Below are positions 54,501-62,046 of a stretch of 64,000 nt of DNA, piece by piece. Position 1 is the stretch's first letter, and each line of letters begins with the position of its first letter. The DNA comes from DAOSVX01 sp964493665. GTDB lineage: Bacteria; Bacillota_I; Bacilli_A; RF39; UBA660. The position numbers and the translations under genes were made by a program. The DNA is taken from contig CAZBOZ010000003.1 of assembly GCA_964493665.1 (NCBI GenBank), positions 1 to 64,000 of the forward strand, written 5' to 3'. The notes beneath the pieces were generated by a model. That model was given only the letters and a program-made list of their open reading frames with translations. It did no database searches and was not told where the DNA came from.

Positions 54501-54948
54501 CGGCGAAACCCAAACATACACAATAAACGTAATAAGAAAAGAAGCTGGCTATGCAATTTCGACAGATTCAACTTTAAGTACATTAAATATAGCAGGTGAA
54601 AAAATATCATTTGATCCATTAAACTACTTGTATAATGTTGTTATATTCTCTGGAACAGAAGAATTAGCATTTGACTTAGCGGCGTCAAACAGCAATGCCC
54701 AAATAGAAGTTATTGGCAACATGGAATTGTCTGACTTTACTACCGTAAAAATAAAAGTTATTGCAGAGGATGGCAGTTACTCAATATATGATATTAATGT
54801 AAGAGTAGAAACCATTACAATTGGTGAAATAATTGCGTTCGTAGTTTGCTCAATCTTAGTTACTGGCTTAATAGTATATGGAACGATAACTAGAAACAGA
54901 AAACAAAAAGAATTAAAATTAAAAGAAAAAGAAGATCTTATAAATTAA
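51589..54948 (+). CDS. Large cysteine-rich surface protein with cadherin-like domains
   Basis: 1119 residues, not recognised as a named protein. Seen: an N-terminal signal or membrane segment (about 7-26); three near-identical Cys modules (Cys40-Cys70, Cys80-Cys110, Cys118-Cys148) with spacing C-x9-C-x15-C-x3-C and core YYSYPPRCSEGY; at least four more diverged Cys modules to about residue 400; a central region (about 400-700) without known motifs; four cadherin-like beta-sandwich repeats (about 710-1080, with ITR or VIR ends); a C-terminal membrane span (about 1083-1105) and a charged tail. It is anchored by a span, not an LPXTG. AGGTGAG precedes the ATG. Transcribed alone between terminators. 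Adhesion or host contact is a guess. Confidence 0.8.
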   Translation: MRRKVWNLVCILGFTVLACGLYLFAGNNLPQSWAMTDGGCGGYYSYPPRCSEGYYSSTLYYNGRTCYRACTKKPTSGSGCGSYYSYPPRCSEGYSSSSVTYNGLTCYTACTKTATAGCGSYYSYPPRCSEGYSTETVAYGGRICYTACAKKTIPTNTSDFCEHGYAFSTLDSASAFCSELGYLDYAQISVTTSGKYCVSCTGSSSTCQSVYGELDDQAAAIEKCGGAKYVSINKRQLTQYKQATCYSCISRDLRYEVLRCEPDTVNACETKAACEAVGGKWDSGICKKSYETYYAFCQSKGYTNERPTCPDGYDYDYISDKAFDSEGETYVWVCYSQCKWRERNSDDDFCEKYGLLADRPQCDDGYYSAGSSFLIPDDDSYHKGMCFTPCTKADGELDVELKYIITSEYEDMLAFVKIYTKAGWRYKILTDPVTPDEISDEGWKSGNSENEMTLSVDSDDGTVYIYNQTPEGDVYLSGDIAIIVPASNAIKGIVTSYDVGSEILAKYYSGESMTLEEIYELAGYNIMEPNSSRRYSVKSGIVSLGLSNQHTILKLENTSEKTLTVDPDTGLLLYTLTDAEKAALGITTEKVYVVASKPEARLSRNDDGTFVKDSEGDVVAAAKNELGTLYKIMPTDLIPTMKETVFYAINLTYLEDADYADPNTWNDLKLLSYNSEASIDTDFRFEIVRNGWDDIVKQISNYKESYEIVPLASSTTENLGTFYVDFESDVNQYEFSVYADQIALNPVLVYTDSEFVDGYGPRTVDLEYGLNVEYIKVESAKGSIRTYTLLITRLDDRSSDNTLKSLVARDVSLTPSFARYTNEYYGTVANDVSEVEIAAEKNDSSATFVEGYGSRTEELKVGENTILVKVKSETGSERIYKVIITRAGTPEPVVVDETKSSNNDLSEVTISSGNLMFEPDVTDYNLYVSNDITSILVTPTADDENATVEIIGGDDLQIGSNKIETIVTAESGETQTYTINVIRKEAGYAISTDSTLSTLNIAGEKISFDPLNYLYNVVIFSGTEELAFDLAASNSNAQIEVIGNMELSDFTTVKIKVIAEDGSYSIYDINVRVETITIGEIIAFVVCSILVTGLIVYGTITRNRKQKELKLKEKEDLIN
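51706..52032 (+). repeat. Three tandem Cys-module repeats inside the surface protein gene
   Basis: Units at 51706-51798, 51826-51918 and 51940-52032, period 120 then 114 bases. The stretch encoding YSYPPRCSEG is almost identical in all three at DNA level, suggesting recent duplication or gene conversion. Confidence 0.85.
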
Positions 54949-54960
54949 GATCTTTTTTAT
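54932..54960 (+). terminator. Terminator after surface protein gene
   Basis: AAGATCTTA, 5-base loop, TAAGATCTT, then T run; begins within the last codons. Confidence 0.85.
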
Positions 54961-54983
54961 TGCAAAAAAATTGTATTTACCCC

Positions 54984-55012
54984 TAGACAAAAGCCTTTTA
55001 TATTGCTATAAT
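54984..55012 (+). promoter_or_regulatory. S10 operon promoter
   Basis: -35 TAGACA (54984-54989), 17-base spacer, -10 TATAAT (55007-55012). Transcription would start near 55019. Confidence 0.85.
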
Positions 55013-55018
55013 CTAGTT

Positions 55019-55136
55019 CGTATGACTGCTAAGATGTGCGAGGTTGTTGATACACTAGGCGAGGTTGTTAAATAAATTGCCTTTTATCAGGTTATTTGCA
55101 CGGAGCGAGTCTGTACTAGATATAGACGAAGGGAGG
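55019..55136 (+). promoter_or_regulatory. S10 operon leader with direct repeat and hairpin
   Basis: A leader of about 125 bases. GCGAGGTTGTT occurs twice, at 55038-55048 and 55059-55069, 21 bases apart. GTCTGTA and TATAGAC form a short stem near 55110-55128, just before the GGGAGG ribosome-binding site. An autoregulatory leader, perhaps for L4, is inferred from position and structure. Confidence 0.5.
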
Positions 55137-55144
55137 ACATGAAA

Positions 55145-55453
55145 ATGTCAAAGGAGAAAGTTCGAATTAGACTAAAAGCTTATGATCATAGAACGTTAGA
55201 TCAAGCGGCTATTAGAATAATTGAAACAGTAAAAAGAACTGGAGGAATTGTATCAGGTCCAGTACCTCTTCCAACTGAAATCGAAAAGGTAACAGTTTTA
55301 AGAGCGGTACATAAGTACAAAGATTCAAGAGAACAATTTGAAATGCGTACTCATAAAAGACTTATCGATATAAAAGAACCTAGTAAAGAAACAATTGATG
55401 CTTTATCACATTTGGATTTACCAAGCGGAGTAGACATCGAAATTAAATTATAA
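55145..55453 (+). CDS. rpsJ: 30S ribosomal protein S10
   Basis: Small-subunit head protein, also NusB partner in antitermination. 102 residues, the standard length, with KVRIRLKAYDHRTLDQA, GPVPLPTE and YKDSREQFEMRTHKRLIDI. I choose ATG 55145 because GGGAGG then lies 8 bases upstream; an in-frame ATG at 55139 leaves only 2 bases. First gene of the S10-spc block. Confidence 0.98.
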   Translation: MSKEKVRIRLKAYDHRTLDQAAIRIIETVKRTGGIVSGPVPLPTEIEKVTVLRAVHKYKDSREQFEMRTHKRLIDIKEPSKETIDALSHLDLPSGVDIEIKL

Positions 55454-55471
55454 TAATTGGAGGAAAAAATT

Positions 55472-56293
55472 ATGAAAGGAATCTTAGGACGTAAAATCGG
55501 GATGACCGAAGTATTTACGAAAAATGGAAAATTAATTCCAGTCACAGTAGTTGAAGTGACTCCTAATGTAGTTACTCAAGTTAAAACAACTGAAAAAGAT
55601 GGCTATGATAGTATTCAATTAGCTTTCTGTGATAAGAAAGAAAAAAATGCTAGTAAAGCTAGTATAGGACATACTAAAAAAGCTAACACCACTCCTAAGC
55701 GCTTCTTAAAAGAAATAAGAAATATGGAAGGCGCTTATACAGTAGGAGATCAAATAGGAGCAAATTTATTTGCTGCTGGAGAAGCAATCGATGTAACAGG
55801 AACAAGTAAAGGAAAAGGTTTCCAAGGCGTTATAAAGCGTTATAATCAAACTCGTGGACCAATGACTCATGGATCTAGATATCATAGAGGACCTGGTTCA
55901 TTAGGAACTATGAGACCGATGAGAGTATTTAAAGCTAAAAAATTACCTGGTCATATGGGTAGTGAAACTGTTACTATTCAAAACCTAGAAATAATAGAAA
56001 TTAATGCTAATGAAAATTATATTTTAGTAAGCGGTAATATACCTGGGCCTAAAAATGGTTTGGTATTAATAAGATCAGCAGCTAAAACTACTAAAAACAA
56101 TACTCCTGCTGAATTAGTTAATTATGATGAAGAAACTGTTACTGATGAAGTAATAGAAGAAGTTATAACAGAAGAAACATCTTCTGAAGCTATTGAAGAT
56201 GCTACTGAAGCCGTTGAAGAAGAACCGATACAGGAAGAAACTACTGAAGAATCAACTGTTGAAGCAACAGCAGAAGAAGGAGCAGGTGAATAA
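55472..56293 (+). CDS. rplC: 50S ribosomal protein L3 with long acidic C-terminal tail
   Basis: L3 binds 23S rRNA and its loop approaches the peptidyl transferase centre. 273 residues against about 209 usual. The core (1-208) is normal: MKGILGRKIGMTEVF, GTSKGKGFQGV, HGSRYHRGPGS and PGHMG. From about 210 there is a 64-residue extension with about two dozen Glu/Asp and no Lys or Arg after residue 208; it is continuous in frame and also encodes the rplD ribosome-binding site. ATG 55472 follows GGAGG and gives the canonical start; an earlier in-frame ATG at 55457 precedes the ribosome-binding site. Confidence 0.96.
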   Translation: MKGILGRKIGMTEVFTKNGKLIPVTVVEVTPNVVTQVKTTEKDGYDSIQLAFCDKKEKNASKASIGHTKKANTTPKRFLKEIRNMEGAYTVGDQIGANLFAAGEAIDVTGTSKGKGFQGVIKRYNQTRGPMTHGSRYHRGPGSLGTMRPMRVFKAKKLPGHMGSETVTIQNLEIIEINANENYILVSGNIPGPKNGLVLIRSAAKTTKNNTPAELVNYDEETVTDEVIEEVITEETSSEAIEDATEAVEEEPIQEETTEESTVEATAEEGAGE

Positions 56294-56295
56294 TA

Positions 56296-56919
56296 ATGGC
56301 AAAAATTAATATAATAAAATTAAATGGTGAAAAAGTTAAAGACTTGACTTTAGAAGATAGCATTTGGAATGTTGAAATTAACAAAGATATTCTAAGTAAT
56401 GCTATAAGATTAGCTCTTGCTTCACTAAGACAAGGAACAAAGAAAACCAAAACTCGTGGCGAAGTAAGTGGTAGTGGTAAAAAACCATGGAAGCAAAAAG
56501 GAACAGGACGTGCTCGTGCTGGCCAAAAAAGAAGTCCAATATGGACTGGTGGAGGACATACATTTGCTTTAACAAATAGAGACTTCACATTTAAAATGAA
56601 TAAAAAGGAAAGAACTACAGCTCTTAAGAGTGCGTTATCAAGCAAATATCAAAATAAAGAATTAGTTGTTGTTGATGAAATTAAATTGTCAGAATTAAAA
56701 ACTAAAACTTTAAATAATATTTTGAATACACTAAAACTAAATAAAAAAGTGTTATTTGTTACATCTGATGAAAATGAAAATTTATATATGGCGAGCAGAA
56801 ATTTAAAAAATGTTGGTCATATTATGGCTAATGAAATAAATGTACTAGATATTACTAATACTGATACTTTAGTTCTTGATGAAGCCGCTGTAAAATTTAT
56901 TGAGGAGGTGCTTAAATAA
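56296..56919 (+). CDS. rplD: 50S ribosomal protein L4
   Basis: Lines the exit tunnel; in many bacteria represses its own operon. 207 residues with the loop RQGTKKTKTRGEVSGSGKKP then GTGRARAGQKRSP and GGGHTFA (about 48-95). Starts 2 bases after rplC; its stop shares a base with the rplW start. Confidence 0.97.
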   Translation: MAKINIIKLNGEKVKDLTLEDSIWNVEINKDILSNAIRLALASLRQGTKKTKTRGEVSGSGKKPWKQKGTGRARAGQKRSPIWTGGGHTFALTNRDFTFKMNKKERTTALKSALSSKYQNKELVVVDEIKLSELKTKTLNNILNTLKLNKKVLFVTSDENENLYMASRNLKNVGHIMANEINVLDITNTDTLVLDEAAVKFIEEVLK

Positions 56920-57188
56920 TGAAAGATATTATTATTGCACCATTAATAACTGAAAAAGTTAGCTCTCTTGCTAAAGATGGAAAAACTTATGTTTTTAAAG
57001 TAAGTAAGAAAGCTAATAAATATGAAATTAAAAAAGCAATCGAAGAATCTTTTGGCGTAAAAGTAGCTAGTGTTAATACTTCTATTACTAAACCAAAAGC
57101 TAAAAGAGTCGGAAAACATACCGGTCAAACTAAAACATTTAAAAAAGCAATCATCACTTTAGTTGATGGGCAAAGAATAGATGTTTAG
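56919..57188 (+). CDS. rplW: 50S ribosomal protein L23
   Basis: Exit-site protein that docks trigger factor and SRP. 89 residues with IIAPLITEKVSSLA, YVFKVSKKANKYEIKKAIEE and the basic segment KAKRVGKHTGQTK. Coupled to rplD (TAATG), GAGGAGGTG upstream. Confidence 0.97.
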   Translation: MKDIIIAPLITEKVSSLAKDGKTYVFKVSKKANKYEIKKAIEESFGVKVASVNTSITKPKAKRVGKHTGQTKTFKKAIITLVDGQRIDV

Positions 57189-57203
57189 AGAGGATGATTA
57201 GAA

Positions 57204-58040
57204 ATGCCAGTAAAGAATTATAAGCCTACTACAAATGGTAGAAGAGGCATGTCTACTTTGATAAATAGTGAAATCACCGCTAAAAAACCTGAAAAAAGTT
57301 TAACAGTATCTAAAAATAAAAGTGGTGGTCGAAACAATCAAGGCAGAATGACCGTAAGACATATTGGTGGTGGAGCAAAGCAAAAGTATCGTATCATTGA
57401 CTTTAAACGTGATAAGTTTGATGTCGCCGGAAGAGTTGTATCAATAGAGTATGATCCAAATAGAAATGCTAATATAGCTTTAATAGCTTATAAAGATGGT
57501 GAAAAAAGGTATATTTTAGCTCCTAAAGATTTGAAAGTTGATATGATAATTTCTAGTGGCGATGCTGCCGATATAAAAGTAGGAAATGCGTTGCCTTTAA
57601 GAAGTATCCCGGTAGGTACTGTAGTTCATAATGTTGAACTAAAACCTAAAAAAGGCGGAGAATTGTGTAGAGCCGCTGGAACAAGTGCTCAAATTCTCGG
57701 CAAAGAAGGCAAATATGTAATGTTAAGACTTCAAAGTGGTGAAATGCGTAATATATTAGAAACGTGTATGGCTACAGTTGGAGCTGTTGGCAATGAAGAT
57801 GCTGAACTTGTTAATTTAGGTAAAGCCGGACGTAAACGTCACATGGGCATTCGTCCAACTAATAGAGGTTCAGTTATGAACCCTAACGACCATCCACATG
57901 GTGGCGGCGAAGGTAGAGCACCTATAGGTAGAAAAGGGCCAGTTACTCCTTGGGGTAAACCAGCTCTTGGATATAAAACTAGAAAATCTAAAAACAAATC
58001 AGACAAGCTTATTGTAAGTAGAAAGAAACCTAGGAGGTAA
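57204..58040 (+). CDS. rplB: 50S ribosomal protein L2
   Basis: Needed for subunit association and peptidyl transferase assembly. 278 residues with KSGGRNNQGRMTVRHIGGG, the central GTVVHNVELKP, and C-terminal RGSVMNPNDHPHGGGEGRAP containing the conserved His. AGAGG precedes the ATG. Confidence 0.98.
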   Translation: MPVKNYKPTTNGRRGMSTLINSEITAKKPEKSLTVSKNKSGGRNNQGRMTVRHIGGGAKQKYRIIDFKRDKFDVAGRVVSIEYDPNRNANIALIAYKDGEKRYILAPKDLKVDMIISSGDAADIKVGNALPLRSIPVGTVVHNVELKPKKGGELCRAAGTSAQILGKEGKYVMLRLQSGEMRNILETCMATVGAVGNEDAELVNLGKAGRKRHMGIRPTNRGSVMNPNDHPHGGGEGRAPIGRKGPVTPWGKPALGYKTRKSKNKSDKLIVSRKKPRR

Positions 58041-58045
58041 TTGAT

Positions 58046-58318
58046 ATGGCTAGAAGTTTAAAAAAAGGTCCTTATGTATTTGATAGATTATTAAATAGAA
58101 TAAGAAAAAACAATGAAAACAACAAAAAAGAAGTTATAAAAACTTGGTCAAGAAGATCAACTATTTTTCCAGACTTCGTTGGACATACAATAGCGGTTCA
58201 TAATGGTAAAGAATTTATTCCTGTTTATATTACAGAAGATATGGTAGGACATAAATTAGGCGAATTTGCTTTAACACGTAAATTTGGTGGCCATGCAGGA
58301 AATAGAAAAGAAAGTTAG
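58046..58318 (+). CDS. rpsS: 30S ribosomal protein S19
   Basis: Binds 16S rRNA with S13 in the head. 90 residues: ARSLKKGPYVFDRLL, TWSRRSTIFPDFVGHTIAVHNGK and MVGHKLGEFALTR. AGGAGGT precedes the ATG, 5 bases after rplB. Confidence 0.98.
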   Translation: MARSLKKGPYVFDRLLNRIRKNNENNKKEVIKTWSRRSTIFPDFVGHTIAVHNGKEFIPVYITEDMVGHKLGEFALTRKFGGHAGNRKES

Positions 58319-58328
58319 GAGGTAGCTA

Positions 58329-58673
58329 ATGGAAACTTATGCAACACATAAAAGCGCTATGATAAAACCTAGAAAAGCAAGAATGACTTTAGATCTTGTT
58401 AGAGGTAAAAAAATAGCTGAAGCTGAAAGTATTTTAGAAGCAACTAATACTTTGGCAAGTCGTTTAATTATTAAAGTTTTAAAATCAGCTACTGCTAATG
58501 CGACAAATAATTTAGGGTTAAATAAAGAAGATTTAGTAATATCTGAATGTTTTATTAATCCAGGACCTGTTTATAAGAGAATTAAATTTGGTTCTCGTAC
58601 TAAGGTAGATAGACGTGATAAAAGAACGAGTCATATTACTATAAAAGTAAGTGATGGAAAGGTTGGTGCTTAA
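58329..58673 (+). CDS. rplV: 50S ribosomal protein L22
   Basis: Its beta-hairpin lines the exit tunnel at the macrolide site. 114 residues with SAMIKPRKARMTLDLVRGK, ANATNNLGL and the hairpin GPVYKRIKFGSRTKVDRRDKR region. AGGAGG upstream. Confidence 0.97.
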   Translation: METYATHKSAMIKPRKARMTLDLVRGKKIAEAESILEATNTLASRLIIKVLKSATANATNNLGLNKEDLVISECFINPGPVYKRIKFGSRTKVDRRDKRTSHITIKVSDGKVGA

Positions 58674-58676
58674 CAT

Positions 58677-59354
58677 ATGGGTCAAAAAGTAAATCCAATA
58701 AGTTATAGAATTGGTGTAAACAAAACTTGGGATTCAAAGTGGTATGCATCAAAAAATTATGCAGAATATTTAAATAAAGATATTAAGATTCGTGAATTTC
58801 TTGATAAAAAATTAAAAGATGCTGCAGTAGCTTCTATAATTATTGAAAGAAATAAGAAAAGAACCGATATAACAATTAATACCGCTAAGCCTGGTATGAT
58901 AATTGGTCGTGGTGGCGAAGATATTGATAAATTGAGAAAAGCCATCAACAAACTAGTTGGTGAAGAAATATATATTTCTATAGTAGAAGTAAAACAACCA
59001 GACTTAAATGCTAAATTAGTTGCAGATACTATTGCTTATCAAATTGAAAATAGAGGACCATTTAGATCGGCTCAAAAAAGAGCGATTAGAAATACCATGA
59101 AAGCTGGAGCTAAAGGAATAAAAACTTCTGTTTCAGGAAGACTTGGTGGTTCTGAAATGGCTCGTACCGAATGGTATGTAGAAGGAACAGTTCCTCTTCA
59201 TACTTTAAGAGCTAATATTGATTATGCAACTAGTACTGCTCATACCAATACTGGTAAAGTAGGAGTAAAAGTATGGATATATACTGGCGAAGTATTAAAT
59301 AACAAAAAACAAATTAAGGGAGTTGATACTAATGTTGATACCAAAAAAGACTAA
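58677..59354 (+). CDS. rpsC: 30S ribosomal protein S3
   Basis: mRNA-entry protein. 225 residues: GQKVNPISYRIGVNKTW start, KH domain with GMIIGRGGEDIDKL (about 78-91), and ISGRLGG-type VSGRLGGSEMARTEW. Weak ribosome-binding site 3 bases after rplV, so probably coupled. Its end overlaps rplP by 23 bases. Confidence 0.97.
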   Translation: MGQKVNPISYRIGVNKTWDSKWYASKNYAEYLNKDIKIREFLDKKLKDAAVASIIIERNKKRTDITINTAKPGMIIGRGGEDIDKLRKAINKLVGEEIYISIVEVKQPDLNAKLVADTIAYQIENRGPFRSAQKRAIRNTMKAGAKGIKTSVSGRLGGSEMARTEWYVEGTVPLHTLRANIDYATSTAHTNTGKVGVKVWIYTGEVLNNKKQIKGVDTNVDTKKD

Positions 59355-59766
59355 GTACAAAAAATCCCATAGAGTTAGTTATGATGGCCATGCTAGAGGA
59401 AACATTAAATTAAATCAAGGCGAATATGGCTTAATGGCTAAAGAAGGAGCATGGATAAGTGCTCGCCAAATTGAAGCTGCTCGTATAGCTATGACTCGTT
59501 ATATGAAACGTGGCGGTAAAGTATGGATAAATATATTTCCACACTTGCCATTAACAAAGAAACCTTTAGAAACCAGACAAGGTAAAGGAAAAGGTTCTGT
59601 TGAAGAATGGGTAGCAGTAGTAAAAGAAGGCAAAATCATGTTTGAAATAGGAGATATTGATGAGGCTACAGCAAGAGAAGCACTTAGATTAGCAATGCAC
59701 AAATTACCTATTAGATGTAAATTTGTAAAAAAAGGTGAAGAGGGTGGTGACAGCAATGAAGATTAA
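59332..59766 (+). CDS. rplP: 50S ribosomal protein L16
   Basis: Near the A-site tRNA elbow. 144 residues from ATG 59332, giving the universal MLIPKKTKYKKSHR start; an in-frame TTG at 59323 is nearer to the AAGGGAG but would add three unusual residues. Contains ISARQIEAARIAMTRYMKRGGK and GKGSVEEWVAVVK. Overlaps rpsC by 23 bases and rpmC by 11. Confidence 0.96.
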   Translation: MLIPKKTKYKKSHRVSYDGHARGNIKLNQGEYGLMAKEGAWISARQIEAARIAMTRYMKRGGKVWINIFPHLPLTKKPLETRQGKGKGSVEEWVAVVKEGKIMFEIGDIDEATAREALRLAMHKLPIRCKFVKKGEEGGDSNED

Positions 59767-59956
59767 TGAAATTAGAAAATTAAGTGATGAAGAATTAGCA
59801 AAGAAGATTGAAGAATCAAAGAAAAACTTATTTGATCTTAGAATGAAACATGCAACTGGAACGCTTGATAAACCATCTGATTTAAAAAACACTCGCAAAG
59901 CTGTTGCTAGAATGAAAACTGTCTTGAAAGAAAGACAAAATGGAAAGGTGGATTAA
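59756..59956 (+). CDS. rpmC: 50S ribosomal protein L29
   Basis: Small exit-site protein. 66 residues, two helices, with ELAKKIEESKKNLFDLRMKHATG. ATG 59756 is chosen because GAGGGTGG precedes it; a longer reading from 59735 would start in the middle of the rplP end. Overlaps rplP by 11 bases. Confidence 0.95.
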   Translation: MKINEIRKLSDEELAKKIEESKKNLFDLRMKHATGTLDKPSDLKNTRKAVARMKTVLKERQNGKVD

Positions 59957-59957
59957 T

Positions 59958-60215
59958 ATGGAAAGCAAAAAAACTGAATTAATTGGTAAAGTAGGAAGTG
60001 CTAAATGTGATAAAACAATCACAGTTTTAGTTGAAACTCACCGTAAACATCCCCTTTATAAAAAACGTGTAAAATATTCTAAAAAATATTATGCACATGA
60101 CGAAAAAAATGTCGCTAAAGAAGGAGATACAGTTTTAATAGCTAGTACTAGACCATTATCTAAAACTAAAAGATATGAATTAGTAAAAGTTATGGAAAAA
60201 GCTGTTATCTTATAA
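59958..60215 (+). CDS. rpsQ: 30S ribosomal protein S17
   Basis: Early 16S rRNA binder. 85 residues with IGKVGSAKCDKTITVLVETHRKHP, YSKKYYAHDE and DTVLIASTRPLSKTKR. ATG 59958 lies after AAAGGTGG and one base after the rpmC stop; an earlier in-frame ATG at 59940 is inside rpmC. Confidence 0.96.
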   Translation: MESKKTELIGKVGSAKCDKTITVLVETHRKHPLYKKRVKYSKKYYAHDEKNVAKEGDTVLIASTRPLSKTKRYELVKVMEKAVIL

Positions 60216-60226
60216 GGAGGGTTATC

Positions 60227-60595
60227 ATGGTTCAACAAGAAAGTAGATTAAAAGTTGCTGATAACTCAGGAGCTAGAGAAGTTCTAGTAATTAGAGTTCT
60301 TGGTGGCAGTAAAGTTAAAACAGCTAACATTGGTGATGTTGTCGTTGCTACAGTTAAAAAAGCTATTCCTAATAGCGCAACACCAAAAGGCAAAGTAGTA
60401 AAAGCTGTTATAGTAAGAAGTGTTCAAGGAGTTAGAAGAGCTGATGGCTCATATATTAAATTTGATGATAACGCTTGCGTTTTAATCAGAGATGATAAAA
60501 CTCCGATTGGAACTAGAGTTTTAGGGCCTGTTGCTCGTGAGCTTCGTGATAAAGATTACATGAAGATTGTATCACTAGCTACAGAAGTATTGTAG
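60227..60595 (+). CDS. rplN: 50S ribosomal protein L14
   Basis: Subunit-interface protein and RsfS partner. 122 residues, MVQQESRLKVADNSGAREV start, RRADGSYIKFDDNACVL and GPVARELRD. AAGGAGGG precedes the ATG. Confidence 0.98.
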   Translation: MVQQESRLKVADNSGAREVLVIRVLGGSKVKTANIGDVVVATVKKAIPNSATPKGKVVKAVIVRSVQGVRRADGSYIKFDDNACVLIRDDKTPIGTRVLGPVARELRDKDYMKIVSLATEVL

Positions 60596-60604
60596 GTGAA
60601 AAAT

Positions 60605-60880
60605 ATGTTTGTAAAAGTTGGAGATAAAGTAAAAGTTATTGCTGGAGCTTCTAAAGGCAAAGAAGGCAAAGTAACCAAAACTTTTAAAAATGAAAATAGA
60701 GTAATAGTTGAAGGTGTTAATATAATTAAAAAACATCAAAAACCAACAACTACTAATGATAAGGGTGGCATAATCGAAAGAGAAGCACCTATTCACGCAT
60801 CAAATGTAAAAGTTTTAAAAGAAAAAGCTGAAACTAAAAAAGAACCTGCAAAAAAGAAAACTGAAAAGAAAGCTAAATAG
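60605..60880 (+). CDS. rplX: 50S ribosomal protein L24
   Basis: Assembly initiator with a KOW motif. 91 residues from ATG 60605: VKVGDKVKVIAGASKGKEGKV, GVNIIKKHQKP, then a Lys-rich tail from about 75. AGGTGA at the rplN stop is the ribosome-binding site; the in-frame GTG at 60596 is part of it. Confidence 0.95.
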   Translation: MFVKVGDKVKVIAGASKGKEGKVTKTFKNENRVIVEGVNIIKKHQKPTTTNDKGGIIEREAPIHASNVKVLKEKAETKKEPAKKKTEKKAK

Positions 60881-60889
60881 GGTGATAAA

Positions 60890-61429
60890 ATGAGTACATT
60901 TAAAAAATTATATGATGAAAAAATTAAATCAGAATTAGCTAAAGAATATAAATACAAATCATCTATGGAAATCCCTAAGTTAGAAAAAATAGTAATCAAC
61001 ATGGGAGTTGGAGAAGCTAGTCAAGATTCAAAGTATATTGAAGCAGCTGCTAAAGATTTAGAAATTATAGCTGGTCAAAAACCAGTTGTAACTAAAGCAA
61101 AGAAATCAATTGCAGGGTTCAAACTACGTGCTGGATCAGCAATTGGTGTAAAAGTAACTCTTCGTGGTGAAAACATGTATAATTTCTTAGAAAAATTAAT
61201 TAAAGTAGCAATTCCTCGTGTAAGAGACTTTAGAGGACTAAGTAGTAAAGCTTATGATGGTAAAGGCAACTATACAATGGGAGTCAAAGAACAATTAATA
61301 TTTTCAGAAATTGATTATGATAATGTATTAAAAATAAGAGGTATGGATATCGTATTTGTAACAACAGCAGAGACAAATGAAGAAGCACATTCTTTATTAA
61401 GTGCATTCGGTATGCCATTTAGAAAGTAG
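60890..61429 (+). CDS. rplE: 50S ribosomal protein L5
   Basis: Binds 5S rRNA and touches P-site tRNA. 179 residues with IPKLEKIVINMGVGEA, GQKPVVTKAKKSIAGFKLR and DFRGLSSKAYDGKGNY. GGGTGAT precedes the ATG. Confidence 0.98.
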   Translation: MSTFKKLYDEKIKSELAKEYKYKSSMEIPKLEKIVINMGVGEASQDSKYIEAAAKDLEIIAGQKPVVTKAKKSIAGFKLRAGSAIGVKVTLRGENMYNFLEKLIKVAIPRVRDFRGLSSKAYDGKGNYTMGVKEQLIFSEIDYDNVLKIRGMDIVFVTTAETNEEAHSLLSAFGMPFRK

Positions 61430-61440
61430 GGAAGAAAATT

Positions 61441-61626
61441 ATGGCAAGAAAAAGTTTAGTAATAAAATCTAATCGTCCACCAAAATTTTCAACTCGTGCT
61501 TATACTAGATGTAAAAGATGTGGCCGTCCTCATGGCGTATTAAGAAAATATGGATTATGTCGTATTTGCTTTAGAGAATTAGCAAGTAAGGGACAAATAC
61601 CTGGCGTAAAGAAATCAAGTTGGTAA
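61441..61626 (+). CDS. rpsZ: 30S ribosomal protein S14, zinc-binding type Z
   Basis: 61 residues, the short zinc form, with CKRCGRPHG and CRICFRE supplying four Cys ligands. This type is the main S14 of Bacilli. GGGAAG precedes the ATG. Confidence 0.97.
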   Translation: MARKSLVIKSNRPPKFSTRAYTRCKRCGRPHGVLRKYGLCRICFRELASKGQIPGVKKSSW

Positions 61627-61638
61627 GGAGAAGATAAT

Positions 61639-62034
61639 ATGGTAAGCGATTATATAGCAGACATGCTAACAAGAATTCGTAATGCTAATACTATGAAGTA
61701 TAAAAGTGTTACAGTGTTAGGATCTAAAATGACATTAGGAATTGCTGAAATTCTTAAAAAAGAAGGATATATAACTGACTATAAATATAATAAAGATACT
61801 AAAGGTGATACTTTAGATATTGATTTAAAGTATGGCCCAAAAAAAGAAAGAGTTATAATCGGATTAAAAAGAATTAGTAAACCAGGATTAAGAGTATATG
61901 CAAAAAGTGATGAACTTCCTCATGTACTAAACAATTTAGGTATAGCAATCATATCAACTTCTAAAGGATTACTAACTGATAAAGAAGCAAGAGCCAAAGG
62001 CTTAGGAGGAGAAGTACTTGCCTATATTTGGTAA
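61639..62034 (+). CDS. rpsH: 30S ribosomal protein S8
   Basis: Central-domain 16S rRNA binder and, in E. coli, spc-operon repressor. 131 residues: DYIADMLTRIRNANTMKYK, KRISKPGLRVYAK and GIAIISTSKGLLTDKEAR. AAGGAGA precedes the ATG. Confidence 0.98.
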   Translation: MVSDYIADMLTRIRNANTMKYKSVTVLGSKMTLGIAEILKKEGYITDYKYNKDTKGDTLDIDLKYGPKKERVIIGLKRISKPGLRVYAKSDELPHVLNNLGIAIISTSKGLLTDKEARAKGLGGEVLAYIW

Positions 62035-62046
62035 GGAAAATTTATT

